Shown here: piece by piece, positions 1 through 11,882 of the stretch
Numbering within the stretch: the first letter of the stretch is position 1
How the letters are laid out: every line of letters starts with the position of its first letter
From: Durusdinium trenchii
Lineage: Eukaryota > Sar > Dinophyceae > Suessiales > Symbiodiniaceae
NCBI GenBank assembly: GCA_963970005.1
Contig: CAXAMN010021361.1
Location: 4,318,895 to 4,382,894, forward strand
DNA: 64,000 nt
Direction: 5' to 3'
Program-made: the position numbers and the translations under genes
The notes under the pieces: model-generated
Databases searched by the model: none
Told to the model about the DNA's origin: nothing
What the model saw: the letters and a program-made list of their open reading frames with translations, nothing else

Positions 1-142
1 CAGCAGCACCAGCACCAGCAGCACCAGCACCAGCAGCACCAGCACCACCAGCAGCACCACCAGCACCAGCACCAGCACCAGCACCAGCACCAGCACCAGC
101 ACCAGCACCAGCGCCAGCACCAGCACCAGCACCAGCACCACC

Positions 143-175
<33 letters not shown>

Positions 176-197
176 ACCACCACCACCACCACCACCA
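1..197. repeat. CAG/CAC-rich minisatellite
   Basis: The first 197 bases are an almost pure array of CAG, CAC and CCA triplets, dominated by alternating CAGCAC units and drifting to pure CAC/CCA at the right end. It starts at the window edge, so its true length is unknown. It is open in several frames (Gln/His, Ser/Thr or Ala/Pro on +; Gly/Ala-type on -), so a low-complexity coding region cannot be excluded. No splice context favours that. Confidence 0.9.
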
Positions 198-202
198 TTA
201 CC

Positions 203-621
203 CTAGGCTACAAAGTGCTTCATGGCAGCCCCATCCTGGCTAGAAAGCCAGAGGCGATGGCAAGGCAAAACCACAGCCTTGCTGTAGACAAAGCCTTTCC
301 AGCCGAGACGGCCAAAGGTGTTTTTGAAAGTCCAAAACAACTTTGCAGCCCAGGCATAGACACACGGGCGATGTTGCAAGGCAGAATGACAGCTTTGCAG
401 CCCAACACTTATATAGAAAAAGGTTACAAAGTGCATGTCCTGCAGTCCGGCCAGCCGAGATGGCCAGAGGCGATTTCGAACGGCAAAATAACAACTGTGC
501 GTCCGTCCTGAGGCATAGAAAAAGACTTTCCAAAACCATTTCCTGCAACCCGTCGAGGCAGCCAGAGGCGATTCTGAAATGCAAAATCACAGCCTTGCAG
601 CCCAAGGCACACAGAAAATAA
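203..621 (-). repeat. Array of ~110-bp 'GGGCTGCAAAGC' repeat, copy A
   Basis: About four degenerate units. Read on the minus strand each contains a GGGCTGCAAAGCTGT-like core, then a TTTGCC..CGAATCGCCTCTGGCC-like stretch and a GTCTCGGCTGG-like stretch, and returns to GGGCTGCA. Several open frames cross the block on both strands, as expected of a repeat with few stop codons, not of genes. The same unit recurs in opposite orientation at 3360-3990. Confidence 0.8.
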
Positions 622-1827
622 TTTCAATATATAATAACTTTGGAGTTGCTGGAGGAGCGTTTGAGCCCACACTTTCGGAACTTCACGCTCCTTTGGCTTT
701 GACACAGATTGATTTGTATGTGTCGGACATACATGGAGATAGCTTCCAGCAGTGGTCATTGTGAATCGAACATTTACGAGAGATGCCCACAAGCTTTGGA
801 TGATTTGCCGTTCGCAAGATGTGAACTCATTGGCAGGGGCACAGGGGGGCTGAGACTGGGCGACAGCTTTTGTGCCTTTCTGCAGGCGAATGTAAACATT
901 TCAATGGCTTTACCATGGATTGTGTACAACCTTAAGACAGGGCAAGAGGAACCAGATCAAATAGGCATCAGAAACCTTTCCATCTCACGGTATTTTGGGG
1001 CTTGTTGTCTAGCATTCACTTTTTCTTCTTTCAACACTAGCAATTTTCGGCGCTGGCTGGGTGTGGCGAAAAGAAAATTCATTCCAGACAAATATTCGTT
1101 AGGGCGCGGGTGTAGCTTTTGTTGAGGCATCCCAGCTCTTGCAGGAGGTGAAGCCTTCTCACGACATCGAGCAGGGCACTTCTGCTTGGACAACGCCACC
1201 AGCCATGCGGCTTTGCAAACTGCTTCGTGGACCAAGAATACCGCAGTGTATCCATTGGCTGTTTTGCTGGAAGCTACAGCTCGTGCAACCGCTATTCCTC
1301 TTTTTGGCTCGAATTATCGCAAGGCTTTGCAAGTTGGTCTTGAACAAACACGACGCCGTGGAGTTGACAGAAAGGTGCAACCAAGAACAGATCTTGGGTG
1401 GTGGGGGCAGCAAGCGTTGCTGAAGGAAAGTCGCCTGCGTGCAGGCGATCTTCCCCAGAGGGGCCAGCTGCCTTGTGGTTGACAGATGAGATTTGGTCAG
1501 GCGATCGCTTGGGGGATTCCGGCTGTTCGTGATTGGAAGCCAGATGACAACCACGGGCGCGTTCGAGCCCAGGGCTGAGAAAAGGAGACATGCAAACCAG
1601 GGGTCAGAAAAGGTAGCAGCGAAGAGAGAACGATGTTCTTTGGCAAGATTGTCGTAGGTCGTAAGGTTAATTCTTTGGCGAGACAGCTGGCATGTTTCCG
1701 AAGGTTCAGCGCGCCCATGCTCGCTCCCCACTCTCCGTCCTTGCTCGTCCCGGTTCGGTTCGGTTCGGGTCTCTGTTCAAGGGGGTGCGTGGGCCGTGGC
1801 CGGGGTGCCAGACTGTGGAGGTTTTGA
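622..1827 (+). pseudogene. Decayed long open frame between repeat arrays
   Basis: One + frame stays open from 622 to about 1827 except for four in-frame stops (near 694, 1123, 1480 and 1576), and all four are TGA. Roughly 400 codons with so few stops is unusual for this region. A minus-strand frame (1731-1159, 190 codons) is also open, so strand is not certain. No family was recognised. The block lies between oppositely oriented copies of one tandem repeat, which suggests the remains of a mobile element. A chance opening in GC-rich DNA is the alternative. Confidence 0.3.
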
Positions 1828-3240
1828 CATGATGCGGGGGTATGATGGCTGGTGCTGATGCCTTGTTTTCCTCAGGCAGCTGCAACGCAGCAAGGCTGGT
1901 TTGAGGGCCCTGCAGCTTTCATTTCCATCCTTCATTTGCCTCGTTGCATCGTCCACCCCATCTGCCTTTAAGGGGTCCAATATGCGATTGTACCTGTAGG
2001 TACCTGCGCTTCTTGTGCGTATCGCGACCAATCAAATAGCCAAAGCCGCGCTTTCCCCACCAAACCCTTGTCTAGATAACGCGCGCGCAAAGCCCAATTA
2101 TACACTTGAGTTTAGCTGGTTGAAGGACCTAGCCATGGACCTGTCCAGGAGCTCGATCCTGTCTTCGGTACAGACCCCCGCCTGGGATCACCCAAGGGAT
2201 GCCCCAGTCGGGATGACCGGAAGCTTATAACTTACAACCCCTTGCATTTATATACATGAGCTAGCTTATACAGCTGGTAGCCGGGCGCTACATAATATGG
2301 GTTTAGAAGTCCATACTTTTTTTCCTATACGTCAGGGACATTCTATTTTCATGTTTTTCTTGTAACCAACCTGAGTCACAGGATTCCAAATTATTAAAGG
2401 ACGTTCAATTAGAATGTTGACGCAGGAAAAAATAAGAGACATAGAAGGAAAAATCATTGGGATTTCCCAGAAGGATGGAATGGTTCACCCCAGGATTTCA
2501 TAACAGTTTCATTGCTTCTCCTGGAACAATAGAGTAAGGTCGAACCAAGGAATATATTATGTTGGTTGGTCTAGCATATACAGAAGAATACACAAACATC
2601 TTTTTAATCGAGGCTGCCCAAGCTTAACTATGTGGTCCTGTTTGAAACAATCACCCTGCTGGAAACAGATTGACTCGCTTTGGGCGCTTTGGACCTTAGC
2701 TCTTATGTTCACACATAAACATAAAGACATATACACACACACACACGCATAGACTTCAACATGGCCGATTCAGAGGAATCGTAAGAAGCACTCGACCTTT
2801 AGCTCGTGTCCCGTCTAGACGATGACTTCGCGGAAAAAGAAGGCCCGACAGCCTACCCAGGAATTCTGTGATCGGAAAACATGGTTTGCCGGGACAACAA
2901 CAGGACTGACCTTTGTGACAGCTGCAGTCTAGGTCACTTTGAGGGAGGGCAGGGCTTAAAAGGGCCAGGTTCACGTAACGCCGAGCCGATGAATCTTCCT
3001 AAGGATACCCCTCAACCAGGAATTTAATATGCCAAGATGTTGTTTTGCATGAGCTTCTTCAACCCAGGATTCCATAAAACACGTTGACCCAGGATTCCAT
3101 AAATGCTCAAACCTCTTCATTTTTTGGCTGCCAACGTTGGCGCGCAAAAAAAATAAGAACATGACCTCAGCTCGAAAGGATTTTATAAAGTAAAATCCTG
3201 CGTCAAACCTTTAGCGCACTTCCAAACCACTATTACATAT
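1828..3240. other. No gene recognised
   Basis: No exon-like GC-rich frame was seen. The stretch holds a short CA run near 2732-2748 and two nearby copies of an ACCCAGGATTCCATAAA motif (about 3063 and 3085), with looser relatives near 2490 and 3015. Confidence 0.5.
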
Positions 3241-3359
3241 GAGCAGGCTAGAGCGGGTGCAGCTTAAACCTTTTGAGCCGACTGACGAGATCATAAAGTG
3301 ATTTCCCGAAATTGCTACAGGATCGACATGGACCCATCATGCAAATCCGACTGGTTCCC

Positions 3360-3990
3360 TTCAGTTTTTCAACAAGTTTTTTCTTTGCCTTGGGCTGCAA
3401 GGCTGTGATTTGCCTGTCGAACTCGCCCCTAGCTGTCCCGGATAGTTGGGCTGGAAGAAGTACTCTTTGAAAGGCTGATTCAGTGCGTTGGGCCGCGAAG
3501 CCGAGATTTTGTTTTTTCAATCGTCTCTGACGTCTCTGGTAATTTTCTCGGCTGGTCGGGCTGCAAGAAGTGTTTTATGAACGGCACTTCTTTGCCTTGG
3601 GCTGCACAGGTGTGACTTTGCTTTTCGGGCTGCAAGAAAAACTGTGCTCTCAAAATTCACCTCTGGCTGTCTCGGCTGGTGCGTGTGCAGGAGAGTTTAC
3701 AAATTTAGTGCATTGGGCTGCAAAGCGGTGTTGCAAGAACATTGGTTACTTTTTTCGATGCCTTGGGCTGCAAAGCGGTGATTTTGTTTTTCAGACTGCA
3801 GGAAATTTTTGTGATTTTGTTAAAAAGGTTTTCGTGTTGGGTGGTCGGGCTGCAAGTACTGTGTCTATGCCTTCTGCTGCGAAGCTGTGATTTTGCCTTT
3901 TCGATCGTTTTTGGCCGTCTCGGCTGGTTGGGCAAAAACGGTGTTTCTACGCCTTGGGCTGCAAAACTGTGAAAGTCACACTTCATTCTG
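3360..3990 (+). repeat. Array of ~110-bp 'GGGCTGCAAAGC' repeat, copy B
   Basis: Five or six degenerate units carrying CCTTGGGCTGCAAAGC-like cores (for example near 3387, 3594, 3709, 3758 and 3952), TGATTTTGCCTTTTCGA-like middles and GTCTCGGCTGGT-like ends. It is in opposite orientation to the array at 203-621. Frames that run through it are repeat shadows. Confidence 0.8.
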
Positions 3991-4780
3991 CACGAAATGT
4001 TTTTGGTTGTTTCTTGGGCTTATGTCTCTTGTTGTCGCTGGTGGGCTGCACGTCTTCCTGCAGTCTTCGGTTCGGTTGCGGTTCGGGTGCTGCTTGAGTT
4101 TTCCTGGTTCGGGATCGGTCCGTTTTGGCACGCCGCCGGACGGTTTTGATTTGTATCCAGTTCGGTTGTTTCTACCAAACAGATTGTTGAAACGACCATG
4201 GAAATGTTTTCCATGTGACTTTAGATTCCACAGTCAGGGTCACAGATGGGCTGACATGTCATTAAAAAACAAACGTTCCACGTGTTTCCAATGGTGGGGG
4301 GAATGCTCTAATGACCTTTTTCTATCTTTTTCTTCCTATTTCCTGGTCGGAGGCTTTTAGTTCAAACATCTTTCTTGGCCCCAAGGTACGAGATGTGGGC
4401 CGGCGGCGTCTTCAGCAGCTATTTCCCTACTATGGCGGCTTGGCAGGGAATCTTTCACCAACACCATTTGGTTGCAGCATGTCAAACTACTCAATGGCCA
4501 AGGATGTGAAATACATTGAAATTTATACCCGACTCCTGCGTTACATATTATCTGAATTTTGGTTGGTAGTTGGTCGTGAACAAACTGTTGACTATGAAAA
4601 GTGCATCGCATGCATCGAAATGTCCGGGGAAACAAAACAACACAAGAAAAGATCAACAAATTCCCTGAACCCGCTTGGCACGTTTATCTTATGGAATGAA
4701 GACCGAGTTCTGCCATGTGTTCGTGTCTCTGGGGTAGATACTGTAGATCGATCTTCACCCGGAATGGTCTGAAACCGGTC

Positions 4781-4826
4781 GACCACTGGCTACTCACGCG
4801 CTACGAGCAGCGCGCGAGTAGTGGTC
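4781..4826. repeat. Strong imperfect hairpin
   Basis: The left arm 4781-4801 (GACCACT, four extra bases, then ACTCACGCGC) pairs with the right arm 4810-4826 (GCGCGCGAGTAGTGGTC) around an 8-nt loop, with one mismatch and one 4-nt bulge. No tRNA or other known RNA was recogn­ised in it. Confidence 0.6.
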
Positions 4827-4967
4827 CTTCTTGGTTTAAGCTCGTAACGACCAACTCCTGGACCCTTCGCAGAGGAAGGTACAGGGGCAGTGAACGACCC
4901 CTTTTTCAAGGTGAAGGTATATACACATCATTACACATCTTTCATCTCACAGCGTTATTTTTTTTCA

Positions 4968-5033
4968 GAGTAGAAAAAGGGCCCAGGTTCTTTCAGGAGA
5001 GATTCCGACATTTGCCCAAAAACGTCAGAATCT
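4968..5033 (+). CDS. Candidate exon, unknown protein
   Basis: A long T tract ending in CAG (about 4967) is a good acceptor. The frame that follows reads [18 protein letters not shown] before AT-rich sequence. No family was recognised and the downstream limit is not clear. It could be a chance frame after an intronic T tract. Confidence 0.25.
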
Positions 5034-5742
5034 CTCTATATATCTCTATAATATACTATATTAATATGATATATGATGATCACAGCCGGAGAAGGCAGTA
5101 CCACGTGAAAACGTGTCCTGCCTCTCACCTTGACTTCTTTCCAACCCTTGCTTCTTGGCTCACCTCACTTCTTTGTGCTGAGGGCCTGTGCTGGGGTGAT
5201 GAAGCGGCATACAAGTACTCCTTGATCCACACCATGCACCCAGTGAAGAAGATCCTTGGACTGCATGGCTTTCCAGGTGGTACCACAACCATGTCGAATC
5301 GGCCAGAGGCTCCGGAGCCTCTGGTCCGCGCACTTTTCAACCAAGTGGGGAGTTGGGTGAGTTCCCAGCTGCCCGAAGTCGGGGCGGTGACCACTTGTGG
5401 TGACCAGAACATCCACTCACTGGATGGGACCCTGGGAACCATCCATGTTCTTTCGGCCCGAGCCGGGACTCGAAGGGTCCGAAAGACGTATTTGGTCCTC
5501 TTCTCTTGCAGGGATTGACCTAACCTTTTGCAGAATTCCCCCTCCAAAGAGGCTTGGCTGACTCTTTGTGGGGATTCTCCCCATCGGCGCTGCCAACGAC
5601 GACGACCACCGTATGTTTCACGCCGCCTTTCGTTCGACGCCACCGTGCAACGACGGTCGTGGGATCTGTTGGGATCTCTGCCACCAGTAGGGCCGCCGTG
5701 CCACCATGTAGACGTTGGATCGGCAGGCGCCAAGCCAGCCAG

Positions 5743-5837
5743 GGCCGCGATTCACGTCTCAGACGTGCTCAGGTTCTTTGAATATTGCAAGGCTGACTGG
5801 GAGCGCTACGAGAAGATGTTCAGGACGAATTGCAAGG
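5743..5837 (+). CDS. Candidate exon, unknown protein
   Basis: After an AG acceptor at 5741-5742 the frame reads [18 protein letters not shown] and continues with [13 protein letters not shown], a hydrophilic, coding-like sequence with a G/C-rich third position. A GC donor at about 5838 fits. The frame stays open into a repetitive GGCTGTGCCGG stretch that looks intronic. No domain was recognised. Other GC-rich frames just upstream (5595-5740) may belong to a neighbouring exon. Confidence 0.45.
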
Positions 5838-7530
5838 GCTGCGCAGCTTGGCTGTGCCGGTTGGCTGTGCCGGTGTTGCTTCGTCTATGATGGAAGATCA
5901 AACAAAGGATTGCTTTCAGCAACTTCAAGACCCCTCAGAACAAACTTTCCTCTGCATGACAAAACTGATTTTCAGGATTCCTTGCTCTCTACAACGCTGC
6001 CTTCGGATCTGAATATTGATTTGCTTGCCCAAGCCAATTGATGGCCTTCATCCCGAATTGCACGTTGTGGACTTCGGTCTCGGCTTGTTTGCCGAACGTT
6101 TGATCGTCCAACGGTCCGCACGGAACGAACCGGGTCATGGCACGAGCCAAAGAAGTCCACGAGGGGAATGACCAGTCCACCCGGTAGGGAGGTCAGCCAA
6201 GGGTATCCCGGTGCCATGACCCACAGCCATGTGGGTTGCCATGTATTTGTGGTATTTTGGGGTTTGGTTCAGACGAGCAGACGAGCATGTCGTGTTGTTG
6301 TGTGATCGGGTGTTTCAAAGGGGATGATCTTGAAAAGCACATCATTTGCACGAGTGAACTTTTCGATTAATTGGGGATTTGGGCAAAAAACCCAGGTTAA
6401 TATATATATATATATATATCAAATTGAAACTAAGCTTGGTTTGGTTGTTAGTTCCTGTCACCGGTGTACAAACCCTTTCTGTACCCACCTTACGATGTTT
6501 AGGGGCAGGATTTCGGGGTGCGGACATGTCGACATGTCCGCGCATGCGCGGGGAGACCCCAAAACCATGGTTGACACTTGAATTCCTTGTAGTCCATTCT
6601 GTTGATTTAGGTGTGTCCGTCGGGGCTTGACCCGCCGGGCTCAGGGCTTTTGAATTGGACATTCTGCCACTGAAGTGGCACAGCATCCGACGGTTGTTCT
6701 CTCCTGTGCTTGGCCATGGGGCCGTTTGCGAGGTTCGAGGCTTTCATTTAACATCTCCGAAGCTTATCAAGTGACCTCAAGTAGACAGGAAAGCTTAGAA
6801 GTCATCAAACAATGGAATTGAATGAAAAAGGCCACCGGCACCAGACCTCCTCGACTTCCACGAGAGCGGCTCTTCCGTGTGAGGCAGACAAGCCACAGGT
6901 GCCATATCCTTATACCATGGACATGGTCGAGTCCTGGTTCAAGGACCCCCCAAACAATTGCGAGTGAAACGCAAGCGAAACGCGAGGGAAACGCCTCACC
7001 AATGGCCTCGGTCACTCCACAGAAGACCGGTCGAGTGTGGCGTTTTGGTGCACCGTGATACCGTGATACCGTGGGACTCCAGCTGGCCAAAGAACAGTTC
7101 GACCCTAACCTGTAGGTGGGTAGTCTTTCCTGAGCTGCTTCTGTCTCATCTTTTATCTCACGCTCACATCTGAGGGAACAGAAAACCTCTTGTGATCCTG
7201 CCCTACTTCATCATCTCACCTGATCCAACGCTCTTTCCGAAGCCACATGGTCACCGTTTTGGGTAGCACCCCAGGGCTGCAGCTTGGGATCCCAATCCGC
7301 TTGAATTATATACTTGTTGTTACTTGTTAATTTGTTACTAAGTACTTCTTTCAAGGGCTATCAGAGATGTTCAACTATTTTTAGCCTTTGGGAAGCACCA
7401 GGTCCCGCACCCGCTGGCAGGAGTGGTCTCTCTGGATTCACCTCGTCCACCTCCGTCCCCCCCGTTCCCAGGTGGCGACCCACCAGGTCCTCCGCCGGAG
7501 TACGCCCGCCCGTGCGCCGGCTGCGATGTC
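5838..7530. other. No gene recognised; (TA)n near 6400
   Basis: Intron- or intergenic-like sequence with a (TA)n microsatellite at about 6400-6420. Short frames on both strands show no motif. Confidence 0.5.
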
Positions 7531-7534
7531 GCAG

Positions 7535-7596
7535 GAGTACGACGAGTCCCTCAACCTGCACACGTCGCCGGAAGGTCCGGATGATGACTTCAAGAG
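7535..7596 (+). CDS. Candidate acidic exon, unknown protein
   Basis: Acceptor GCAG at 7531-7534, then a frame reading EYDESLNLHTSPEGPDDDFK. It stays open to a TGA at 7628-7630, so the donor is uncertain (about 7594-7612). Just upstream, 7400-7530, a different frame is proline-rich and could be a separate exon. Function unknown. Confidence 0.45.
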
Positions 7597-8780
7597 GAGG
7601 GAGTCATTTGGAGTCCGGTGGACTCACTGAACGAAAAAAGGGCAAAGAGTCCCAGTGGACCCGGTCCCGGACCGGGTGTGGTGCGTTCGATGGTTCGATG
7701 CGTGAGGATTGATGGTGTTCAACTCCCCCTGGGTTTGAGTTTGGAGCCACAGGTGAAGAAGATGCGAAGATCGTCGTGGGCAGTTCCCGGCCACCAAGAA
7801 CAACTGCTCTTTCCGGGTATCCCTTGGCTCTGCTCTTTCCCGCGCAAACCCGGCGAACCGGCTGACACTGACGGTTCCGGTCAAATATCGATCTGCCAGG
7901 TATGGTTCTTTCGAAGAACCAGTTATGGGCGTTGTGGGTCCGGAACTGCACCCCGACCGATGTTTTCGCAGTCGAGGGTTTTGGTGCCACGCGAGAACTC
8001 GGACCTGTCGGACCCGACGGTTTGGTGCCCATTGGATGCTCAACATGTCGGACACTGAAGGGCCAGCTTCCATTGATGTTCCTTTTGCCAATGGGTTTGG
8101 ATTGGATCCACACCCGGTCAAGACCAGCCTTGTTGATGGTGGATCATGTAGAATGGACACGAGGGGAGTTAGTTTAACGCCCCGCACCCTGACCGTTCTT
8201 CGTATGCGTCAGATAATCATTTCGGACGATTTCCACAAACCTCCTGGAAAGGACCAGGTTAATCTTTTTTGGTTCAACGTATATCTTTTTTGGAATCAGT
8301 TGTTTCTATTTCTATGACTCATGGTACAGTGCAGTATTGTGCTCCTTGCATCCAAGCTGTCTCCTCATTATTTCAGCACGAGCATTCCTTTCCGCTCTAC
8401 TTTTTTTTCCGATCATTTCATGTATGAATGCGCAGTTTGCCTGAGCATGCCCAAGCCGATCAGGAAGGATTGATTGGGCACACAACGGTTAAGTGGACAG
8501 CTCATGATACAACCAGATGCGTTCTGATTGATCGCACCCTCGTGTCCCACACGACCTTTCAAAGGTGGGAATGGCGGACTCATGTTGCGGACGATCAGTT
8601 CCTTGACTCGTCCGTTGGTCCGCTGGTTTGGGTTTGACTTACTGTATTGCATGGCTACTTAGTCGGCTACTCAACACATCTCAACACGCGACGCTACACA
8701 TTTGTCGCGTTCCCGGCGCTTTGTTGAGCGACGGCGGTTTGGTTGAACCGAGCACCACAACGTGTTTTTTCTTTTGACAG

Positions 8781-8855
8781 GAGCACCATTGAGATCTACA
8801 AGAAGAGCAGCGAGCGAATTCAGCAAGACCTCGTTCCGCCTTTGGTGAAGGACGG
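8781..8855 (+). CDS. Candidate exon, unknown protein
   Basis: A pyrimidine-rich tract ending in GACAG (8780) precedes a frame reading STIEIYKKSSERIQQDLVPP and then LVKDG, ending at a GT donor (8856-8857). The sequence is charged and helical in character. Right after it lies a small GATGGGC triplication (about 8861-8882). No family was recognised. Confidence 0.5.
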
Positions 8856-10215
8856 GTGGCGATGGGCGATGGGCGATGGGCGATCCCAAAGGAATAGTTC
8901 CTTGCACTGGTGACTTCCCTTTATACGAAGTTAGGGCTAAGTCTGAGAGAGTTTTCAGACGTATGGACCTGAAACGAACTGATGAAAAGAGAACAGAGTC
9001 ATCAATGTACTGCGATTGGTTAAGTCATTTGGTAGAACGGAAGTCCTGTACCAAGGCGTTTTGAAGAAGGCAGTCAAAATTATTCTTCAGCGGTGATCAC
9101 GAAAGCTAGCACCAGCTAGCTGGAGTTGTTCTTGCTTTAGCAAGTGAGGGGCTGGAATCCTCGAGAGTTCCGCATCGAGTGAAAACTTCATATTTTGATG
9201 ACCCCCTTCCACGGGGGGTTCAACTCCTCCCTGGGACGTCTCGACTCTCACCCGCTTCACCCCCGCCCTGGCTTTCGTCACCAACCCTCCTCAAGTTTGT
9301 CATGCCACTGTCACATGAATCTTGCTTGATCATGGCCTCAACTAAGGGTCAGCCATCTAATGAAAGAATCTGCCGCTTGGGTCAGTAGGTGATTTGGCTG
9401 TATCAGACTGAACTCGACTCGTTTGGTGCTTGTCGCAAAAGGCCACACGACAGAACCGTGGAATTCCCGGTCCATCCCTCCGGTTTATTTGAGGGATTTG
9501 AGGGATCGGGATTTGGCGTGTTATTCGTTCATGCTTTGATACTTCTGCAAGCTTGGAAGTGGAATGGGGTTCATGCTTTGTTTGGTATGCTTTGTAATGG
9601 TCTTCCCCATTGGAGCTTCTCATGCTGGATGCATGAAAGAGACTTGCCAACCGTAGCGATAGCGCAAATAGGCGCCGGCACACTAGCCGGGCAAACCTTG
9701 ATCCATGAACCCCGAGATCTCAGAATAGAGACCTTGAGTTCGACCCGGTTGAAAGCATCGCCTTTCTCCAGTGGTTGGAAGTTGGAAGGCCTCCAAGATG
9801 GTCGTAATGTTGACTGCACCCCCGCTGCAGCGAAACACACTCTGGGGGGGGCGAACAGGTCACCGTCAACATGACACACAAAAATCAAACGTGGAAGTGG
9901 AACGAAGTGGACAATCGCCAGGTCCGGCCGCCACGGGGAAGGTGTGAGCGGCCACCAGTCCGCGCGTCTTTTTGTAGAGGACAGGAAACGGGGGGGTTTT
10001 GGTTCCCTCACGGCCCACGCCTTCTCCACGCGTTCTCCGTTGAACGGCACGGCCAGTCGCAGAACTGGCCTTCAGGAGGTGGGATTGTTGAAGGGCATCA
10101 AGCAGGGTGATGACCCAGCCGCCTGGAGCGAACCTTTCGGTCCGGTGCATCGTTGCTTGCGCCACCGGACCCCAGGGAGGCCGGCGTGGATGCTGCGAAA
10201 GAAGCTCCGCAAAGG

Positions 10216-10235
10216 AGGAGGAGGAGGAGGAGGAG
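10216..10235. repeat. (GGA)n microsatellite
   Basis: Seven GGA triplets in a row inside otherwise GC-rich, uninformative sequence. Confidence 0.9.
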
Positions 10236-10359
10236 TCATGAAATGCTGCTAAAAGAAGAAGCGTATGATCTAAACACTTGCTTGTTGTGGCTTTTTGTAT
10301 GGACGTTAACCTAACCCTTGACGGCCCCTTGGTAGGGGTTGGAGGACACTTCCCCACAG

Positions 10360-10618
10360 AAGGTGAAAGGAACTGTCACCATGGCACATCTCCTGAGATG
10401 AAGGCAGGTGAGTCAAGCCATGTCAAGCCCTTCTCACGCCCTCCAAATCTTTCGACTGAGGTCATGAGCATTTGGGTCAACAAGATCTACGAGGCGAAGA
10501 AGGGCTTGACACCTTCTGATCCCGAGACCGCCGCCAATTTTGATGACAAGCAATTGGAAGCCTGGAAGGCCCGCGGTTTTTTGTGCGCGCCAGGCGTGAG
10601 CGTCCGCACCGTGGTTGG
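10360..10618 (+). CDS. Candidate exon(s), unknown protein
   Basis: Acceptor TTCCCCACAG at 10350-10359; donor GT at 10619. The frame is open throughout, and its C-terminal half reads [20 protein letters not shown], then [20 protein letters not shown], which looks strongly coding. A possible internal 52-bp intron (GTGAGT after 10408 to AG at 10460) would break the frame, so one continuous exon is preferred. An alternative GC donor lies at about 10593. No family was recognised. Confidence 0.5.
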
Positions 10619-10734
10619 GTGAGACTTCTGTGAGCTTGACAAGAAAGTCTCGATGTTGAACTCCAGTCAGAGATGAAGAACCATTTTGGTGAAAGAGTTG
10701 CTTTCAAAGGACCTTCTGCTGCTAGACAGACCAT

Positions 10735-11090
10735 GTCTAGAAGACAGACCTTTCTCGAGGAACTCGTTCTTTCGTCGACCTTCTGCGGAAACCATCGAGT
10801 TGATGAGTTTGAATCAGAAACGATCTTTGGGTCGAAACAGGTCTGTGCAGGCTCTGTGCAAGTTCTCCCCCTGAACTCTGCAGGATTTGGTCTGTGATGG
10901 CTACAACTTCAAGGCAGAGTCCGTGGGGACTGCCTCCGCCACGGCGCCTCGGGTGGCAAACCCTGCCTCCGCCCGTCGTTTACAGACCGGACCGAAGACC
11001 ACATGGAACCATGGCAACATACCCCGCAAAAGCAAAGCCTTTAGGTCAATCCCGGCCTTTTTGGGAGGAACGTCTTCATTCGAGCAGAAG
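10735..11090 (+). CDS. Ambiguous coding-like region
   Basis: Two + frames are open across much of this GC-rich stretch. An AG acceptor near 10884 is followed by DLVCDGYNFK and a GC donor; another frame is Pro/Arg-rich (PPPRRLGWQTLPPPVVYRPD at about 10935-11000). One or more short exons are likely, but neither frame nor borders can be fixed by eye. Confidence 0.25.
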
Positions 11091-11596
11091 GTATTGTGTC
11101 ATGGAGGTGTGGCTCAAATCATGGGATTTGGATGGATTTGGGGCTTGCATCTGCCTTGGGGGGTTTGGAGGACGGCCAGTCCTAAAATAAGCATGAGAGT
11201 GGACCATGTGGTTCATAAAACACAAAACAACGCTGGCCATGAATTTGGGTCAAACATGGTCAAACATCTCGAAGTCTCTTACTCTTTCATGTATTTTTTT
11301 CAACAACCAGGTCTATGAGTCCACCCGGAGGGAACTTCCAGGTGCGACCTGCAGGTCGTTGCGTTCGACTCACGTCAAGTGCAGTCGACTCCAGTCATGC
11401 TGACTTGCCATGCCTCATGGCTTGTGGCCTGCACCCATCGGAAAAGGCATCGGAAGACGTTTGAAACCTAGGGCCAAAGGCCAAAGCTGGGGGACCGCGC
11501 CAGGCCAAGATGATGCCGCGTATGCTGTAGAGCACTGCTTTGATGAAGCGTATGTTGTAGGTCTGTGCAGTCTTGCCTGAACACTTGTTGAAGAAT

Positions 11597-11692
11597 GCGC
11601 GCTTTCTGGGAGTTGTAGCGGCTTTTTTGAGTTTTTAGCGGCTTTTGGGAGTTGATAGCGGCTTTTGGGAGTTTGTAGCACTTTTTATTGCT
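11597..11692. repeat. ~20-bp tandem repeat
   Basis: About four copies of a unit close to GTAGCGGCTTTTGGGAGTT in a row, ending at GTAGCA. Non-coding in appearance. Confidence 0.75.
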
Positions 11693-11818
11693 ACTGATGA
11701 GGCTTCAGGTGTACTTCAAGAACCCTAAAGTTTACGCTTCTTACTCTGTTCCAACATGACACTTGCGGTCTACAGCAGATCGGATTGACGCGTCCATTTT
11801 GCCTGGCAGGTACAGCAT

Positions 11819-11882
11819 GGTCAGATTTCCACACCCGTTTAAATTTACAACTTATAAGGCTTTCAGGTGTGGAAATCTGACC
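11819..11882. repeat. Perfect 17-bp inverted repeat
   Basis: GGTCAGATTTCCACACC at 11819-11835 is matched exactly by its reverse complement at 11866-11882, with a 30-nt AT-rich spacer. A further pair, TTGCGGTC (11763-11770) and GACCGCAA (11879-11886), partly overlaps the right arm. This could be a small fold-back element or a hairpin-forming site. Confidence 0.85.

Noticed and set aside
1159-1731. 190-codon minus frame as a gene
   Set aside because: No recognisable domain. Kept only as a caveat to the TGA-interrupted + frame.
5125-5733. 202-codon minus frame as a gene
   Set aside because: No conserved motif; a + frame is equally open and contains the exon at 5743 just beyond. Looks like GC-driven openness.
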